This document shows, piece by piece, positions 23,674 through 35,200 of a stretch of 64,000 nt of DNA. Position 1 is the stretch's first letter, and every line of letters starts with the position of its first letter. A program made the position numbers and the translations under genes. Below the pieces are notes generated by a model. The model saw nothing but the letters and a program-made list of their open reading frames with translations. It was not told the origin of the DNA and did not search any database. Location of the stretch: contig JBAMJV010000850.1 in NCBI GenBank assembly GCA_037951105.1, positions 43,485 through 107,484 on the forward strand. The letters are read 5' to 3'. This DNA comes from Echinarachnius parma (taxonomy: Eukaryota > Echinodermata > Echinoidea > Clypeasteroida > Echinarachniidae).

Positions 23674-24823
23674 GTCATCTCCGTCACGACATTTTTGCAC
23701 AACTAGATCGTCGCATTTTAACTGAAGAACATAATTCACTTCTTATTCAATCTTTGTTTGGAAAGAAAGGGTGACTGTGAAAAGAAAAAAAAAAACATTG
23801 GTCAACCATAATCACATTTTTTTCTCTAGAGCCACCATTTATACTTGCCTTGCTGAATAAATAGTGAATTTTGCCAAATAGTTTTGCTTTCAATCAGTGT
23901 GATGAAATTTTCTCAGGAAATTAGGATGAAGAGAGGTACATGATTACGAGTAAATAGATCGCTAAAAATACCAATACAAATATTTTTTACCAGAGTATAA
24001 TCTTTGTTGAAATGTATGCATTTGAACTCAGCGTGACGGAGATGACTGAAGCGTGACGGAAATGACTGAAGCGTGTATAAGAATACATTATAATCACATG
24101 TTATATAATAATCTAAAATTCATGCAAACTAAGCTTTGTCATAGAATATTTGTCAATTTTAAACAACACTGTGTGTCAATTAACCGAGTTGACAATCCAA
24201 CTCAAATTCATCATCTCAGTCACAAAAGAGCCGTGACGGAGATGACGCGTGACGGAGATGACTATCAGACACATTTAAAGCGCCGATAGCTAATGGCAAT
24301 GTATTCAATACAAATGAGCGATAGTGTTGTATGGTTGTTCCGTGGGCACATTCATACAAATGATTAGAAATTCAATCTAACATCTTTATCTAGCTAATAT
24401 CAATCGTTCGGAGATGATCATCGTCATCTCCGTCACAAAAAAAACGTGACGGAGATGATGCGTGACGGAGATGACTTTCAGACACATTTAAATCGCTGAT
24501 AGCTTATAGCAATGTATGCAATACAAATAAGCGATAGTTTTGTATAGTTGTTCCGCGGGCACATTCATACAAATGATTAGAAATTCAATCTAATATCTTT
24601 ATCTAGCTAATATAAAGCGTTCGGAGATGACGCTTAATAAAGGTACGGACCTGGTTTTTGACAAAGATCTCAAAAAAATAATGTTACTTACCTATAGACC
24701 GGGGGAAAAACGTGTCTCTTCTTTCTACTACCTAGTCACCCGACATGTTACCACCACGATCACTCAAATTTAGCATATTTTTGTACCGTAGATGACGGAC
24801 TCAAAATGCGTGACGGAGATGAC
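23674..24823. promoter_or_regulatory. Array of 14-bp motif GTGACGGAGATGAC
   Basis: Plus-strand copies: 24033-24046, 24053-24066 (one mismatch), 24233-24246, 24249-24262, 24446-24459 (last base T), 24462-24475, 24810-24823. Minus-strand copies: 23674-23687, 24423-24436. Partial copies: near 24211 and 24619. Part of the array lies in a 213-bp-offset duplication (about 24249-24418 and 24462-24630, sharing AGACACATTTAAA and ACAAATGATTAGAAATTCAA). The nearest copy is 250 bp upstream of the THAP gene start. Candidate promoter or transposase-binding array. Confidence 0.6.
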
Positions 24824-27080
24824 GCAAAATATCGGGACACACAAAACAGATTCCTTTTTTTTTTTTTTTTTTTTAATCGTTGCATGTGTGCGTATTTAAT
24901 CTTGGTATTCGTAGTCAACTCACAAAATTGAATTTATTAAGGTATATTAGGACAAAAAATATGAATCTTTTTTGAAATGCTATATTATGATATTTTTACA
25001 TGATGCCATCGTGACATGCGAGTTTGTGGGGGGTGGAACATTTAAAAAAATAATTAAAAAAAAAGTATAAGAGTTATCACTTTACTTTTTTTTTTTTTTT
25101 TGATTTTTGACTTACTTGTAAGTCAGCACAAAGAGGTAACACAAAAAAAGCTTTAATTTTTTTTCTATGCGACACCAAAGTAGCGGGACACAAAACTATA
25201 CACTTATCGAAGAATGACCCGAATACGTCACGGATGGAGGGGATACCCTCGAATCAGAGCGAACATGGCGGGCCCCTAGCTGTGCTAGCATCTCACTTAT
25301 ATGATTTTTTTCGAAAATCGTTGTGAGCTCGTCACTTGGCCAAATTTGTCGATCGATATATCAAATTAAAGGGGGAAATGTGAATAGTAAGATGGTGCTA
25401 ATGAAATGCCTACATTTTGGTTTGCTTTAACAGGTTTTTTAAAATCATTTTTGTTAGCAAAGAAACAAACAATGAAAACTGTGTTTTTGTATGTTTTCAT
25501 GTGAATGATACACGGATTTTAATGCATAATTTGTACAATGTATTATATACAGTTATGAATATAATCAAACATAAACACATCATCCATGCGTATCGAAATA
25601 CCAATCAATTTAACTCCATAATCGTAAGTCAAATGGTAAGCCAATCGTTTCCCGCGTACAAATCGATATCATTAATTCTGTAAGTATATACGGTGTTCCT
25701 TTTTCTTGTGTTAAACTGAACATTTCAGCCCCCAAAATTGAGTCCTCCTCCCCATCCAACATTGTATGTATAGGGGTGACCAGTGACCACCCCATGCCCC
25801 ACCCCAGCATCACTCCAAAACACGCATACTTTAGACATATACTATGCTGAAATGTAGAAACAAATAAGATATATTACGGCATAAACGTATATACATATAA
25901 TTTCTTTTGCAATATGATATAATTATGTATTTTGTTTATCATTACCTCATTTTGTATTATTACATCATACACACTACCAGCGTGTATACCCGAGTACTGT
26001 CGATAAATAATGATAATCAATGGCATTTCTAATATCTCACATTATAAATATGATATGTTACATATATTACAGATAATAAAACTTTGTTAGTATATTATTA
26101 CAATTTCCATTACAAAGAGATTCATTCGTAGACGTATAATAAACTATTGTCAAAATTAATGTGCCTGATATCGGCGTTCTTAATTTAAATTTTCCGCATT
26201 TTGTCATCAGCATCACATCAATTTGATATCATCTAATAATTTGTAATTGTTATATTTTAAATATATTTGTAATTAATTAATGAATATGCATACTTATCCA
26301 GATAATTGCATTTTCTAAGCTGTTATTTAATTGTCATCAATTCAAAATGATTAAATTCATCATTATCTTCTACATCATCACCATCATCACCAACACATGA
26401 TTTTCTTTATGAAATTAAAGGTAGAAAATACATACCAGCATGACCAATATAAATATAATCCTTTCTTTTATATCAATTAAACTAAACAAACTGCATAGGA
26501 ATATTGTAACCTGAAATCGCATGGCTTGCAACTCATATATACATTATAAATATCACGTCAATATAAATTACTGAAAATAAATATATATCTCACAAAGCAT
26601 AATAGGTACATCAACCTGAACGTTAAAACACACAATTGCATAACAAAAAGTTTGCATTGTTATTGTCTCTATTCGCTACCATGTTGAATGCACTTTCATG
26701 TAGTGCAACTTAGGGCAATTTTGAATACTAACAGTCGCACGTATTCCAAAGTTGTGACGTAGTCATGTTTGTTTTCTAACCCGCAAGTAAGCTATGTCTT
26801 TAACTGAAATAAGGATATAAACGTGATACGATCGTGAATGTGTCGTGTTGAACTCAAGTTGTGAATAAGTCGTGCCTAACTTGTCTCTAAAAGTGGTGTC
26901 TAAAAAGTGTTCTAAAATCGCGATTAAGTCACGACGATTTGTCTTATCCCGAGAGGGGTTTCAAGCAATTTTAAAGGTGTAACATTGTTATTCAAGGATA
27001 AAAGAATACAGGATGCAATATAATGATAAATACACATAGATATAAAGCATTCATTATGTTGTCAATTATATACATACATT
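24824..27080. other. AT-rich intergenic, no gene recognised
   Basis: Poly-T runs near 24857-24874 and 25085-25100. A small CpG-richer patch with an AACATGGCGG word (YY1-like) lies near 25263. Remaining sequence is AT-rich with ATATAT-type simple stretches. Nothing coding is supported. Confidence 0.5.
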
Positions 27081-27770
27081 GGGCCGTATGCATAAAAACA
27101 AGCAATTGCTTATAAGCAAATGCTTTAAGCACAAGCAAGAGCTTGTCAAGCAAAAGATCAAGTTCAAGCAATTGCTTAAATTCGTATGCACAAGCCTTTG
27201 CTTGTGTGAAACCTTTTGCTTTAACTGCCTAAGCAATTGCTTACGTGTTGGACAAAGGATCGTTACGGTTGTGCGAACATCGCACTGCAGGGCAACAACG
27301 CTTCGTGCCCGAGCTGGCAGCAGTATTTTTTATTACGCAAATAGGGGGAAACAGCGCGGAGCATCAGGGGGGTTTCTGTGCAGATCGATGGACAAAAATT
27401 GCCGTAAAAAGTCTAAAATAACAGGAATTTGATCACAACATAACCTCTGGAATATGGAGCTTGAAATCATCCTGAAACGGTACGAAATTTGATCCTTAAA
27501 CGCGAATGCCCTGAGTAAGCAAGAGCTCAAGCTGGTCTGGATGTGCTTGAAAAAACGCAAGCAATTGCTTATCAAGACAAGTAAAAGGTTCGTTTTATGC
27601 ATACGGTTTTAAGCAATTGCTTGTTTGGTAAGCAATTGCTTACGATCAGTAAGCAATTGCTTGTGCTTGTAAGCAAATGCTTTTGCTTGCAAGCAATTGC
27701 TTGTTTTTATGCATACCGATTCAAGCAAAAGGCTAGCACAAGCAATTGCTTGTTTTTATGCATACGGCCC
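27081..27770. mobile_element. 690-bp element built of AAGCAATTGCTT palindromes
   Basis: Termini GGGCCGTATGCATAAAAACA and TGTTTTTATGCATACGGCCC are perfect inverted repeats, each continuing into CAAGCAATTGCTT. ATT flanks both ends, a possible 3-bp duplication. Nine copies of the 12-bp palindrome lie near 27102, 27158, 27230, 27559, 27612, 27631, 27652, 27690 and 27742, clustered in the two outer thirds. The middle (27250-27540) is GC-richer and unrelated. No transposase. Confidence 0.75.
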
Positions 27771-28355
27771 ATTATCACTGACACCGTCAGTTCAAGGTTA
27801 TAGGAATGGAAGGCTTTAGATGTACAAATGTACATACACAAAATAATTTTTTTAAATGTCTATATAAAATAATACATACATGTACTGTCATTGATAATTA
27901 ACCATTTAACTGGCTTTAGCACAGGCTAACAGCATTTTCTACATGTTATAACTATAAAATGGGAAGTATAATTCACATCAGAGAGAAAGGCACTAATTTG
28001 TTTATCATATTATCAAATTATCAAATTAGACCAGATATTGTTATGTTGAGTATTTTATTACAGTTTGTTATGTACGATATTATACAGGCGAGTTGGAAAT
28101 TAGAAGTCACATCATTCACATATTTACTGTTTGACTGCGTCGATAAAGGACAAAGGAATTATTTATTATACAAAACTCCGTCGAACTACATTTTTGAAAG
28201 GTACATTGTAATGATTAAAAGGCCATTTTGCCCACTGGGGGCATATAAATAATTGAGTAGTAAGGCAATAGGAATGGGGAAAAGGAAGCAACATTCCCCG
28301 TATTTATAAGAAGGCAGCCTGCGCCAAATATGAATAATAATTGTTTATATAATAC

Positions 28356-28717
28356 TTGCCAACATTTGAATTTTGGAAAGAGGGACAAAATTGGCCGGGG
28401 GTCCAAAGTCGCAGCATAATTGCACAAGTGTGCGGGAAGTGCACATTGCAAGCACAAAGTCCATTGCGACAGGGGTCCAGGCCTTGACGTTTTTGAGTAT
28501 TAAATGCATTCTCGACCCATTTTTCATAATTCTTCCAAAATTACTAGGTAAGATTTGGTAAGATTTACGTTTAAATGTTGTCTCTATACATTTAATAAAG
28601 TAAAGTAAAGTTTAAAAAAAAAAAAAAAAAAAACTTAAAAATCGGGACGTCCCGATTTTACACTTCTAAAACATTCAAAAAACGGGACAATTCCGATAAA
28701 AACGGGACAGTTGGCAA
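28356..28717. mobile_element. MITE with TTGCCAAC ends
   Basis: Left TTGCCAACATTTGAATTTTG and right AAACGGGACAGTTGGCAA. The inner body has a poly-A run (28613-28632) and the palindrome ATCGGGACGTCCCGAT. The 580 bases before it (27774-28355) hold no recognised gene. Confidence 0.5.
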
Positions 28718-28814
28718 ATATGTATTACTACGGAAAATCATTAATGCATGTGCACCTTTTCATGTATAGTAGAGTAAACGGCAAAAAACACATTTATTAC
28801 CCCCTTCCATTTAA

Positions 28815-29081
28815 AGGGATAGTCGAGTATTTCTCAAACTTAGCTTAAGTAACCAAAACCATGAAAACCTGCACCATAATAGTTATAACTTCACCATGCT
28901 CGAAAAATATACACATAACACAGTTACATACGACTAGGTAAAACCCCTGTTATCATTCAAAAAGTGCTGTTACAACTCAAGAGGGCGCTCTCTAAAAAAA
29001 AAATAGTTTTAACCAGTTTTTCATTATCTCACAATTTTTTTTTTTGTGAAGTGCCCCCTATACTAACACTCAACTATCCCT
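28815..29081 (+). mobile_element. TTAA-flanked T2/Kolobok-like MITE, copy 1
   Basis: TTAA at 28811-28814 and 29082-29085 flanks AGGGATAGTCGAGTATT...ACTCAACTATCCCT. The body has AGTAACCAAAACC, TATAACTTCACCATGCTCGA, ATCATTCAAAAAG and CAACTCAAGAGGGCGCTCTC. TTAA duplication plus AGGG ends is the T2/Kolobok signature described in Xenopus. Other copies: 40941, 45250, 54013, 54484 and 63115. Confidence 0.75.
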
Positions 29082-29189
29082 TTAACTTTGCTCCCTAGCC
29101 ATCCCTAGTCATCACTTCAAAATATTGGTTCATTTAACAACTGTAGCCTACATGGTGAACAACATTTCATACACAGCGTGGGCGTTGTT

Positions 29190-29680
29190 GTAGACTTATT
29201 GCTAGTAGACCGAATGGTTTGTAGACGTATTGGGTAGTAGCCCAAATGACTAGTAGACCAAGAGCATCGTAGACCACATGTCGGGTAGACCAAATAAGTT
29301 GTAGACGAAATGGATTGTAGACTAAATGATTTGTAGACGAAATTGATAGTAGACTAAATAGAATGTAGACCAAATACATAGTAGACCAAATAACTAGTAG
29401 ACTAAATGGGTAGTAGACGTATAGGGTGTAGTCCAAATTACAGTAGACCAACTGGATAGTGGACCAAAATACTAATAGACCAAATGGGGTAGACCAATTA
29501 GAGTGTGGACCAAGTTAAATGTAGACTAAATGAATAGTAGACCAAATGGTTAGTAGACGTATAGGGTGTAGACCAAATTAAGTAGACCAACTGGATAGTG
29601 GACCAAATTGGTGTGGACCAAATAGCAGTAGACCAACTGGCTAGTGGACCAAATGGTGGTAGACCAAATGGTCATAAACC
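29190..29680. repeat. Minisatellite of AGTAGACCAAAT units
   Basis: About 28 degenerate copies of a 16-18-bp unit (AGTAGACCAAATGG, variant TAGTAGACGTATAGGGTG). An approximately 80-bp block recurs (near 29410 and 29550). Open frames across it are repeat artefacts. 29681-30193 holds no recognised gene. Confidence 0.8.
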
Positions 29681-30193
29681 GTGCTAGCATGAGACTGGAT
29701 GAGGTCGATGATGATGACTGGGGTATTGCAGAATATCCTGTGATATTAAGACAAATATGGAGAACCATTCGTACAATTAAAAATAATTTACGTAACCAAA
29801 GGGAGTTGCATGTACTTATTATATCAACAGTTTTGTTTTATTACATTACAAAAATTAAGGTCCGCCGGTCGGGACCAAGAATTAGCATATCATGGATTTA
29901 CCACCCACTCTCTCTTATTCAAATGATGTTGATAATCATCAGCTGATTGTCTATCTCATAAAATATAAATGTGAACGCAACAATGAAAATGGGGTATCGT
30001 ACTTGCAATTCCTATATAAAATAATACCACTAATGCATTCTTAACCCATTCCCTACGAGTTTCTGAAATCTCCATAGACTTTGTACACAACCCGCTCGGT
30101 TCCAGTAGTAAAGGGGTTAATATCGTAAATTATTTGATTGAAAATAATTAGTGGTATATTTTATTCGTTATTGGTATAGACTATATATAGTAC

Positions 30194-33100
30194 CTTCGGT
30201 CTGGGTTGCATCGGTAGATGGGCTGTGGTCGTTCCCATCAGAGTTCAGCATGCCACCATTGACACCAGGTTCTTCTGGTAAATTAACGAGAAAGTAAAAC
30301 AAAATAACAAATAGTCAATATAAACAAAACATTAAAAGTCAATAATTGCTCACATGAGTAAAATTGGCCGAAAATTGGACAATGAATTCATTGATTCAAA
30401 TATAAACAAAGGCAGTTTATAGCTGATTGTATCATAACAATTTAAATGATGAATCATTCAACAAAAATGTGTCATTTGTATCTAATGTGTACTGTCTAAT
30501 GTGTACTACACGCACATACAAAGGTACAAAACACAACACAACTCCAGTGACATAGCTACGTATGAGTGGGGTACAAGGGGAGGGTGGAGGGGGGGGGGGG
30601 CATTCGCCCCTTCCACAAATGACAATAAACAATGAAAACAAGGGTAAACATTCTGAAAGAATAAAAAAATACATGCACAGAGTGTGCCCCCGATCAGTCA
30701 GACCCGCTACTCCACTGACAACTCGCATACAAACGCAAGTTACCAGTGGCATAGCGGGTGGGGGGGGGGGGCACGCGAATTATTGGACATCTTATTTTTG
30801 TTCAATTTTTCACAGATGTTTCCCTTATATTAAATGTTGTTTTTGTTTTTGAAAAATTATTTTGGGTCACATTCCCTCTTGTGACCCCCCCCCCCCCCCC
30901 CCCTTTCCCCCTCCCCGTAGCTACGCCACTGCAAATTATGAATGTCCATATAATATACGTACCAATTTCAACTTCATCAGTGTGACGTGGTCCACATGCT
31001 TTGATGCGGTGGTCGAACACATGCCTGGGGTCGATGCACTTTAGATCCGGGTCACATGACGTGTCGTGACCTTGCCCGCAGTAGCCCGTCATGCGAACGC
31101 CGTCCGGGCAAGTCGAACAGCTGAAACATGTGTAATAGCTGCAAGAAAAAATATAAATAAACAAAACATCACTCAAATTGAAGATAAAAATTATCCAGAG
31201 GAGGAACGAAGTTATCTTTACACAAAATTTTGTTTAGTGGCGAGCATGATCAGACTGATTTTGGGGCGGTGGGGGAAAGGGGGGGGGCTATGAATGATTG
31301 AACGCCATGCAGTCAATATAGTGCCCCTAAAGACATGAAGCATATAATATATATAAAGTATGTCTTTGTATGACCTTTTTTTCTTGAAAATAATGTTTAT
31401 CCTTACATTTTGTCAAGTTTAGGTTAAAATTTGAGGTGGGACATTTGACACCCCCCCCCCCCCCCCCCCTTTCGTTCACCCTCTCAGCTACGCCAGTGAT
31501 TGTGCTTGAATGATAAAACATATTGATGGTAGGCCTATTATACATGTATGTTCAAATCCGCCATGGAATTTATATCAACCAATAATCGTAGCATGAATCC
31601 AAAATAATCCCTAGGTTTGGATGTGCAATGCATACCCATCACTTCCTAATGATAATGTATGTTGCATTCATCGTATTGATGTTTAGTTGTTTACAATACT
31701 TGACTTGTACCATATGACAGCGAGGGAGTGAAACTAAAAGGAGAGTGCAGAGGGATTTTTTTTTTTTTTTTTAATCCCAAACCAAAACAAACTTACTTGC
31801 TGCAGTCATATAACACACTATTTTATTTAGAAGAACAAAAACTGGTATGGGGTTTCCTTTATTATGATGTCATACTCCCGTACTTGAAAAACAAGCATAA
31901 TTTAGAGCCTGTTTTGGGAGTCATGCACAACAACACACAAACATTTCTTAAAATGCCAATTCACTCAGCTAGCCCACCTTGCTCCATTTGTATCAAATAG
32001 AGACCCTGTCCCTATCAGCGGCGTAGCTAGGATTTTTTCAGCGGGGGGGGGGGGGGGGGGGCACTGGGGGGGCCTTACATTTTGGGTGGGGGGCACAATA
32101 TATAATTTTACTTTTCAACTGTTGGAGGTAGCTGAACTGTTTTAACCATTATGGGAAACCAACTTTGAGCCAGCGGTGAGAGTGAGACATGCGAGGGCGG
32201 TGAAGCGACAAAGCCAGAGAGAGCGAAGCGACTGAGCTGGGGGAGGGTGTGGGAGGGGGTGTCCCCCCTCCTCCTCCCACGGTAGAGAGCTTTTGCATTT
32301 TTGGACTTGAAATTGTGCAATCTGGTGCATACCTAGATAGGAAATTCGGGCTTAAGATTAACTGTATCTGGGAAAGCGTGTTCTGATTTGATCGACCAGA
32401 AATTTGTAATATATTTTTCTCGAAGAACAAACTGATAAATATGCATCCCAACACACACACACACACACAAATGTTATTGTTCCAACGTAAACTAGGTAGT
32501 ATATGCCACATTGAACCAATAACATAGCCTACAGCCAAGAATGAGTCCAGAGGGAGCGAAGCGACCGAGGGCTGGGGCAGAGCCAGTGGGGGAGGGTTTG
32601 GGAGGGGGTATCCCCCTCACACGGGGAAGATTTTGCATTTATATACTTGAAATGGTGCAATTTGGTGCAGTGAAGTAAAGTGTGTAAACTATTGCGGGAT
32701 TGGTATCTAATCTAGATCATGATGGCGCATCTTCGAACCAGAGATGTGGTTCGAACCCTCTTTCTTTGTATTATACTGTTCTAACGGCATTGTTTTTAAT
32801 TCATTTTTTTTTTTATCAAGCATGAATTTTCAGTGGGGGGCACGTGCCCCCCCCCCCCCCCCCCCGTAGCTACGCCCCTGGTCCCTATATGTAAATAAAT
32901 GCGTATACGCAGATCTCAATAGTGTATGTTGTTTGCTTGGTCCCATATTCCAACAGATACAGAATAAATGAAACTTGATATATTGGTGTGGTTTAAATTG
33001 AAATACGTTCTCATACCACATCTATATGATTCCTGTAATGTTAGAATCTATGTTAATGTCCATAATTATTATATTCCATTTTAGGCCAGAAATCAGCAAT

Positions 33101-34561
33101 ATTTGCGAAAGGAAATGTAATTTATATACCAACTGAACTACAACAAAGAAATTGGTGGAAGCAGATTTAAAAACACAAATAAATGCTCCAATATGATTAG
33201 ACTGAAAAATTAGTCTCCGTTTCGGAATTTGTTCCACTGACCGCTCCATTTTTTGCATTTTTGTGGCAGCATAAGGTCAGATTTATTAGAGAAAATCCCG
33301 TTTAGACTTCCGACTAAAAGGTGTAGTATGTGGACAGCATTGCGTCAGACAACATAAACAGACGACACACACAGTACATAATGTAGTGTTCATTCATACG
33401 GATTGCTACGCTCTGATTGGATGGTGTTAGATGACACACCCTCACGGTAACGCCCACGTGCTGCCCGGCCGCCGCCAGCTGCGCGGCCGACTTCTGTGGT
33501 CGATCTGCGCAGGATTTTAATCGCTCGAGTGAATCCAGTTGTAAACAACCGAAACATATCGGAAATAATATCGCTAATGATATTCGTTTGTCTCTCAATG
33601 TCAAACTAGGAATCTAAACGATCATGATCGTTTAGATTCCTAGTTTGACATAGAGAGACAAACGAATATCATTAGCGATATTATTTCCGATACTATATCC
33701 GCAATTGATTATATATTTACTATAACCGAAACATATTTCGTAAATACGCATTATGGTTACGTATTGCTCTGGTTGCATCGCAATTTCTCACTCCCCAAGC
33801 CTTGCAACGTGTGAACAGTGTGCATACTTGTAAGTGTGTAGCGGTAGAATATTCGTGGTCAAAGAAACCGCATCCTTCTTTCTCACGCGATTTTCTTTTT
33901 TTCATATTTCTGAACAGCTCTGGTTTACAGTGATATTGTCTCAGCCTCTTCTCATGATAGAAAAAGTCATATTTTAAAAAACTTAACAAAGAATACACCC
34001 TATGGCACAACATATAATTTTCACACACTTCTTGGATCATATTGAATCGAAGTGACACTGAAACGGGACAAGTATTTGATAAGTTATAGAAAACAGGGGA
34101 ATGACGGCATCTGAAACATTCGGCCAACATATTGAGCAAATAAAAACCCAATCTCAGGACCATAATCTACAATATTAAACAAACATACAAACAAAGACGA
34201 AGGTTATGTCAAAATGTTATTTTACACTGTCATGCAACTCACTTTTTCCAAACACCTTTCAGTAAGCCATATAATAGTGAATTTACAACATTGCATAGTA
34301 AAGAAGATACATGAAAACAAAAAAAAAATCAACTTACACTTTACGATTTCTCTTCCACTTCCAGTGATAATCCTCCAGAGGATTGGGTTGAAGTTGAACA
34401 TCGTCCCAGGTGGGGTCCCAAGGAATGCTACTTTGGTCCAAGACTTGGTCCTCATCCTGGTTACCAGTTTCATCCGCAGGAGGCTTGAAAACAAGCGCCG
34501 ATGTCACCATGAACATCATCATGAATTCAAGCGCGCAGAAATCACGGAATAGATCGGTCAT
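30194..34561 (-). CDS. TNF-receptor-like protein, three exons, 3' end not found
   Basis: Exons on the minus strand: 34561-34338, 31138-30963, 30274-30194. Splice sites: AAAGT|GTAAGT, TTGCAG|C, AATTG|GTACGT, ACCAG|AA, CGAAG|GTACTA; the codon phases agree. Exon 1 gives a hydrophobic signal-type N-terminus (FMMMFMVTSALVF) then an acidic segment. Exon 2 gives one cysteine-rich domain, CFSCSTCPDGVRMTGYCGQG followed by HDTSC, LKC and KACGP. This spacing resembles the TROY/EDA2R/NGFR type of TNFR repeat. Exon 3 is a Ser/Thr/Asp-rich stalk. The transmembrane and intracellular exons are missing; they may lie below 30.1 kb, or the product may be secreted. Cell-surface cytokine receptor role is inferred. 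Its introns carry three hAT-like elements and a large palindrome. Confidence 0.55.
30545..30717. mobile_element. hAT-like MITE with ACAACTC duplication
   Basis: Ends CAGTGACATAGC and GCTACTCCACTG. Flanked by ACAACTC on both sides (30538-30544, 30718-30724). Contains a long G run near 30590-30600. Confidence 0.55.
30744..30931. mobile_element. hAT-like MITE with G-run and C-run
   Basis: Ends CAGTGGCATAGCGGG and CCCCGTAGCTACGCCACTG. Flanks CAAGTTAC and CAAATTAT (6 of 8 match). A G run follows the left end and a C run of about 17 precedes the right end. Confidence 0.55.
31235..31498. mobile_element. Degenerate hAT-like MITE
   Basis: Right end CTCAGCTACGCCAGTG. The left end is less clear (AGTGGCGAGCATG). 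Carries G runs near 31260-31287 and a C run of 19 at 31451-31469. Same terminus family as 30744 and 32016. Confidence 0.4.
32016..32880. mobile_element. hAT-like non-autonomous element, 8-bp duplication
   Basis: Ends CAGCGGCGTAGCTAGG and CGTAGCTACGCCCCTG, flanked by a perfect 8-bp duplication GTCCCTAT (32008-32015, 32881-32888). Contains G and C runs just inside the termini and GGGAGGGGGTGTCCCCC blocks. No transposase. Confidence 0.8.
33558..33692. repeat. Near-perfect 135-bp palindrome without spacer
   Basis: The sequence from ATCGGAAATAATATCGCTAA to its reverse complement folds around GATCATGATC near 33625. I see only one mismatch, at about 33600/33650. It lies in intron 1 of the TNFR-like gene. 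Confidence 0.85.
33720..34163 (-). CDS. Unrecognised cysteine-rich ORF, 147 aa
   Basis: Open frame inside intron 1 of the TNFR-like gene, on the same strand. It starts with a hydrophobic segment (MVLRLGFYLLNMLAECF) and carries ten cysteines, with a basic stretch (NMKKRKSREKE) near residue 85. I recognise no domain. It could be a small secreted protein, an unspliced piece, or a chance frame. Confidence 0.15.
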   Translation of the reverse strand: MVLRLGFYLLNMLAECFRCRHSPVFYNLSNTCPVSVSLRFNMIQEVCENYMLCHRVYSLLSFLKYDFFYHEKRLRQYHCKPELFRNMKKRKSREKEGCGFFDHEYSTATHLQVCTLFTRCKAWGVRNCDATRAIRNHNAYLRNMFRL

Positions 34562-34610
34562 CTTGGCGTCAGATGTTAATTTATAGAAGAACACTTGGTT
34601 AGACTTTTGT

Positions 34611-35200
34611 AGAAGGAAATGGTAATCGATGAAAAGTTTCAAGCGGGATTTGAACCCGTGTTCTCTTGATCGATGAACGTCGGTTCCGGAACTCTGACCA
34701 ACGTTACGGGCAATTGACGTGTCTTGACCCGACAAACCAATGTCCAGTTAAAGTTGGAACTTATGAGACTGTTTACTCTGTCACGCGTTCCCGGCTTATC
34801 TTAGGTGAACCGAATATTACTTATCAACACTTGAAGGCATTTAAACGTAGTTCGGTACCTAGTTTTGGCGCGAATAACGTGGAAGGTTATCTACTCCACA
34901 CCAGTAGAAGGAAATGGTAATCGATGAAAAGTTTCAAGCGGGATTTGAACCCGTGTTCTCTTGATCGATGAACGTCGGTTCCGGAACTCTGACCAACGTT
35001 ACGGGCAATTGACGTGTCTTGACCCGACAAACCAATGTCCAGTTAAAGTTGGAACTTATGAGACTGTTTACTCTGTCACGCGTTCCCGGCTTATCTTAGG
35101 TGAACCGAATATTACTTATCAACACTTGAAGGCATTTAAACGTAGTTCGGTACCTAGTTTTGGCGCGAATAACGTGGAAGGTTATCTACTCCACACCAGT
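34611..35200. repeat. 295-bp perfect tandem duplication with tRNA-like stretch
   Basis: 34611-34905 and 34906-35200 appear identical. On the minus strand each unit carries a B-box-like word, GGTTCAAATCC, in a T-arm-like stem-loop (ACGGG TTCAAAT CCCGC), and a D-arm-like TTGGTCAGAG upstream. No acceptor stem can be paired, so this is a tRNA-derived repeat at best. The body (GTTGGAACTTATGAG, GGTACCTAGTTTTGGCGC) recurs diverged at 39005-39520. It sits upstream of the TNFR-like start at 34561. Confidence 0.8.

Noticed and set aside
27079-27432. 117-aa frame
   Set aside because: Lies inside the AAGCAATTGCTT element and encodes the palindromes as Lys/Gln/Leu-rich repeats.
29644-29946. 100-aa frame after the minisatellite, or a further TNFR-like exon on the minus strand at about 29690-29730
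   Set aside because: The minus-strand reading has an acceptor (ATCACAG) in the right phase and a Ser-rich peptide, but it runs into the minisatellite and offers no good donor or membrane segment.
34620-34700. tRNA gene on the minus strand
   Set aside because: A T-arm/B-box-like stem-loop is present but no acceptor stem pairs and no anticodon arm can be drawn; treated as a tRNA-like repeat.
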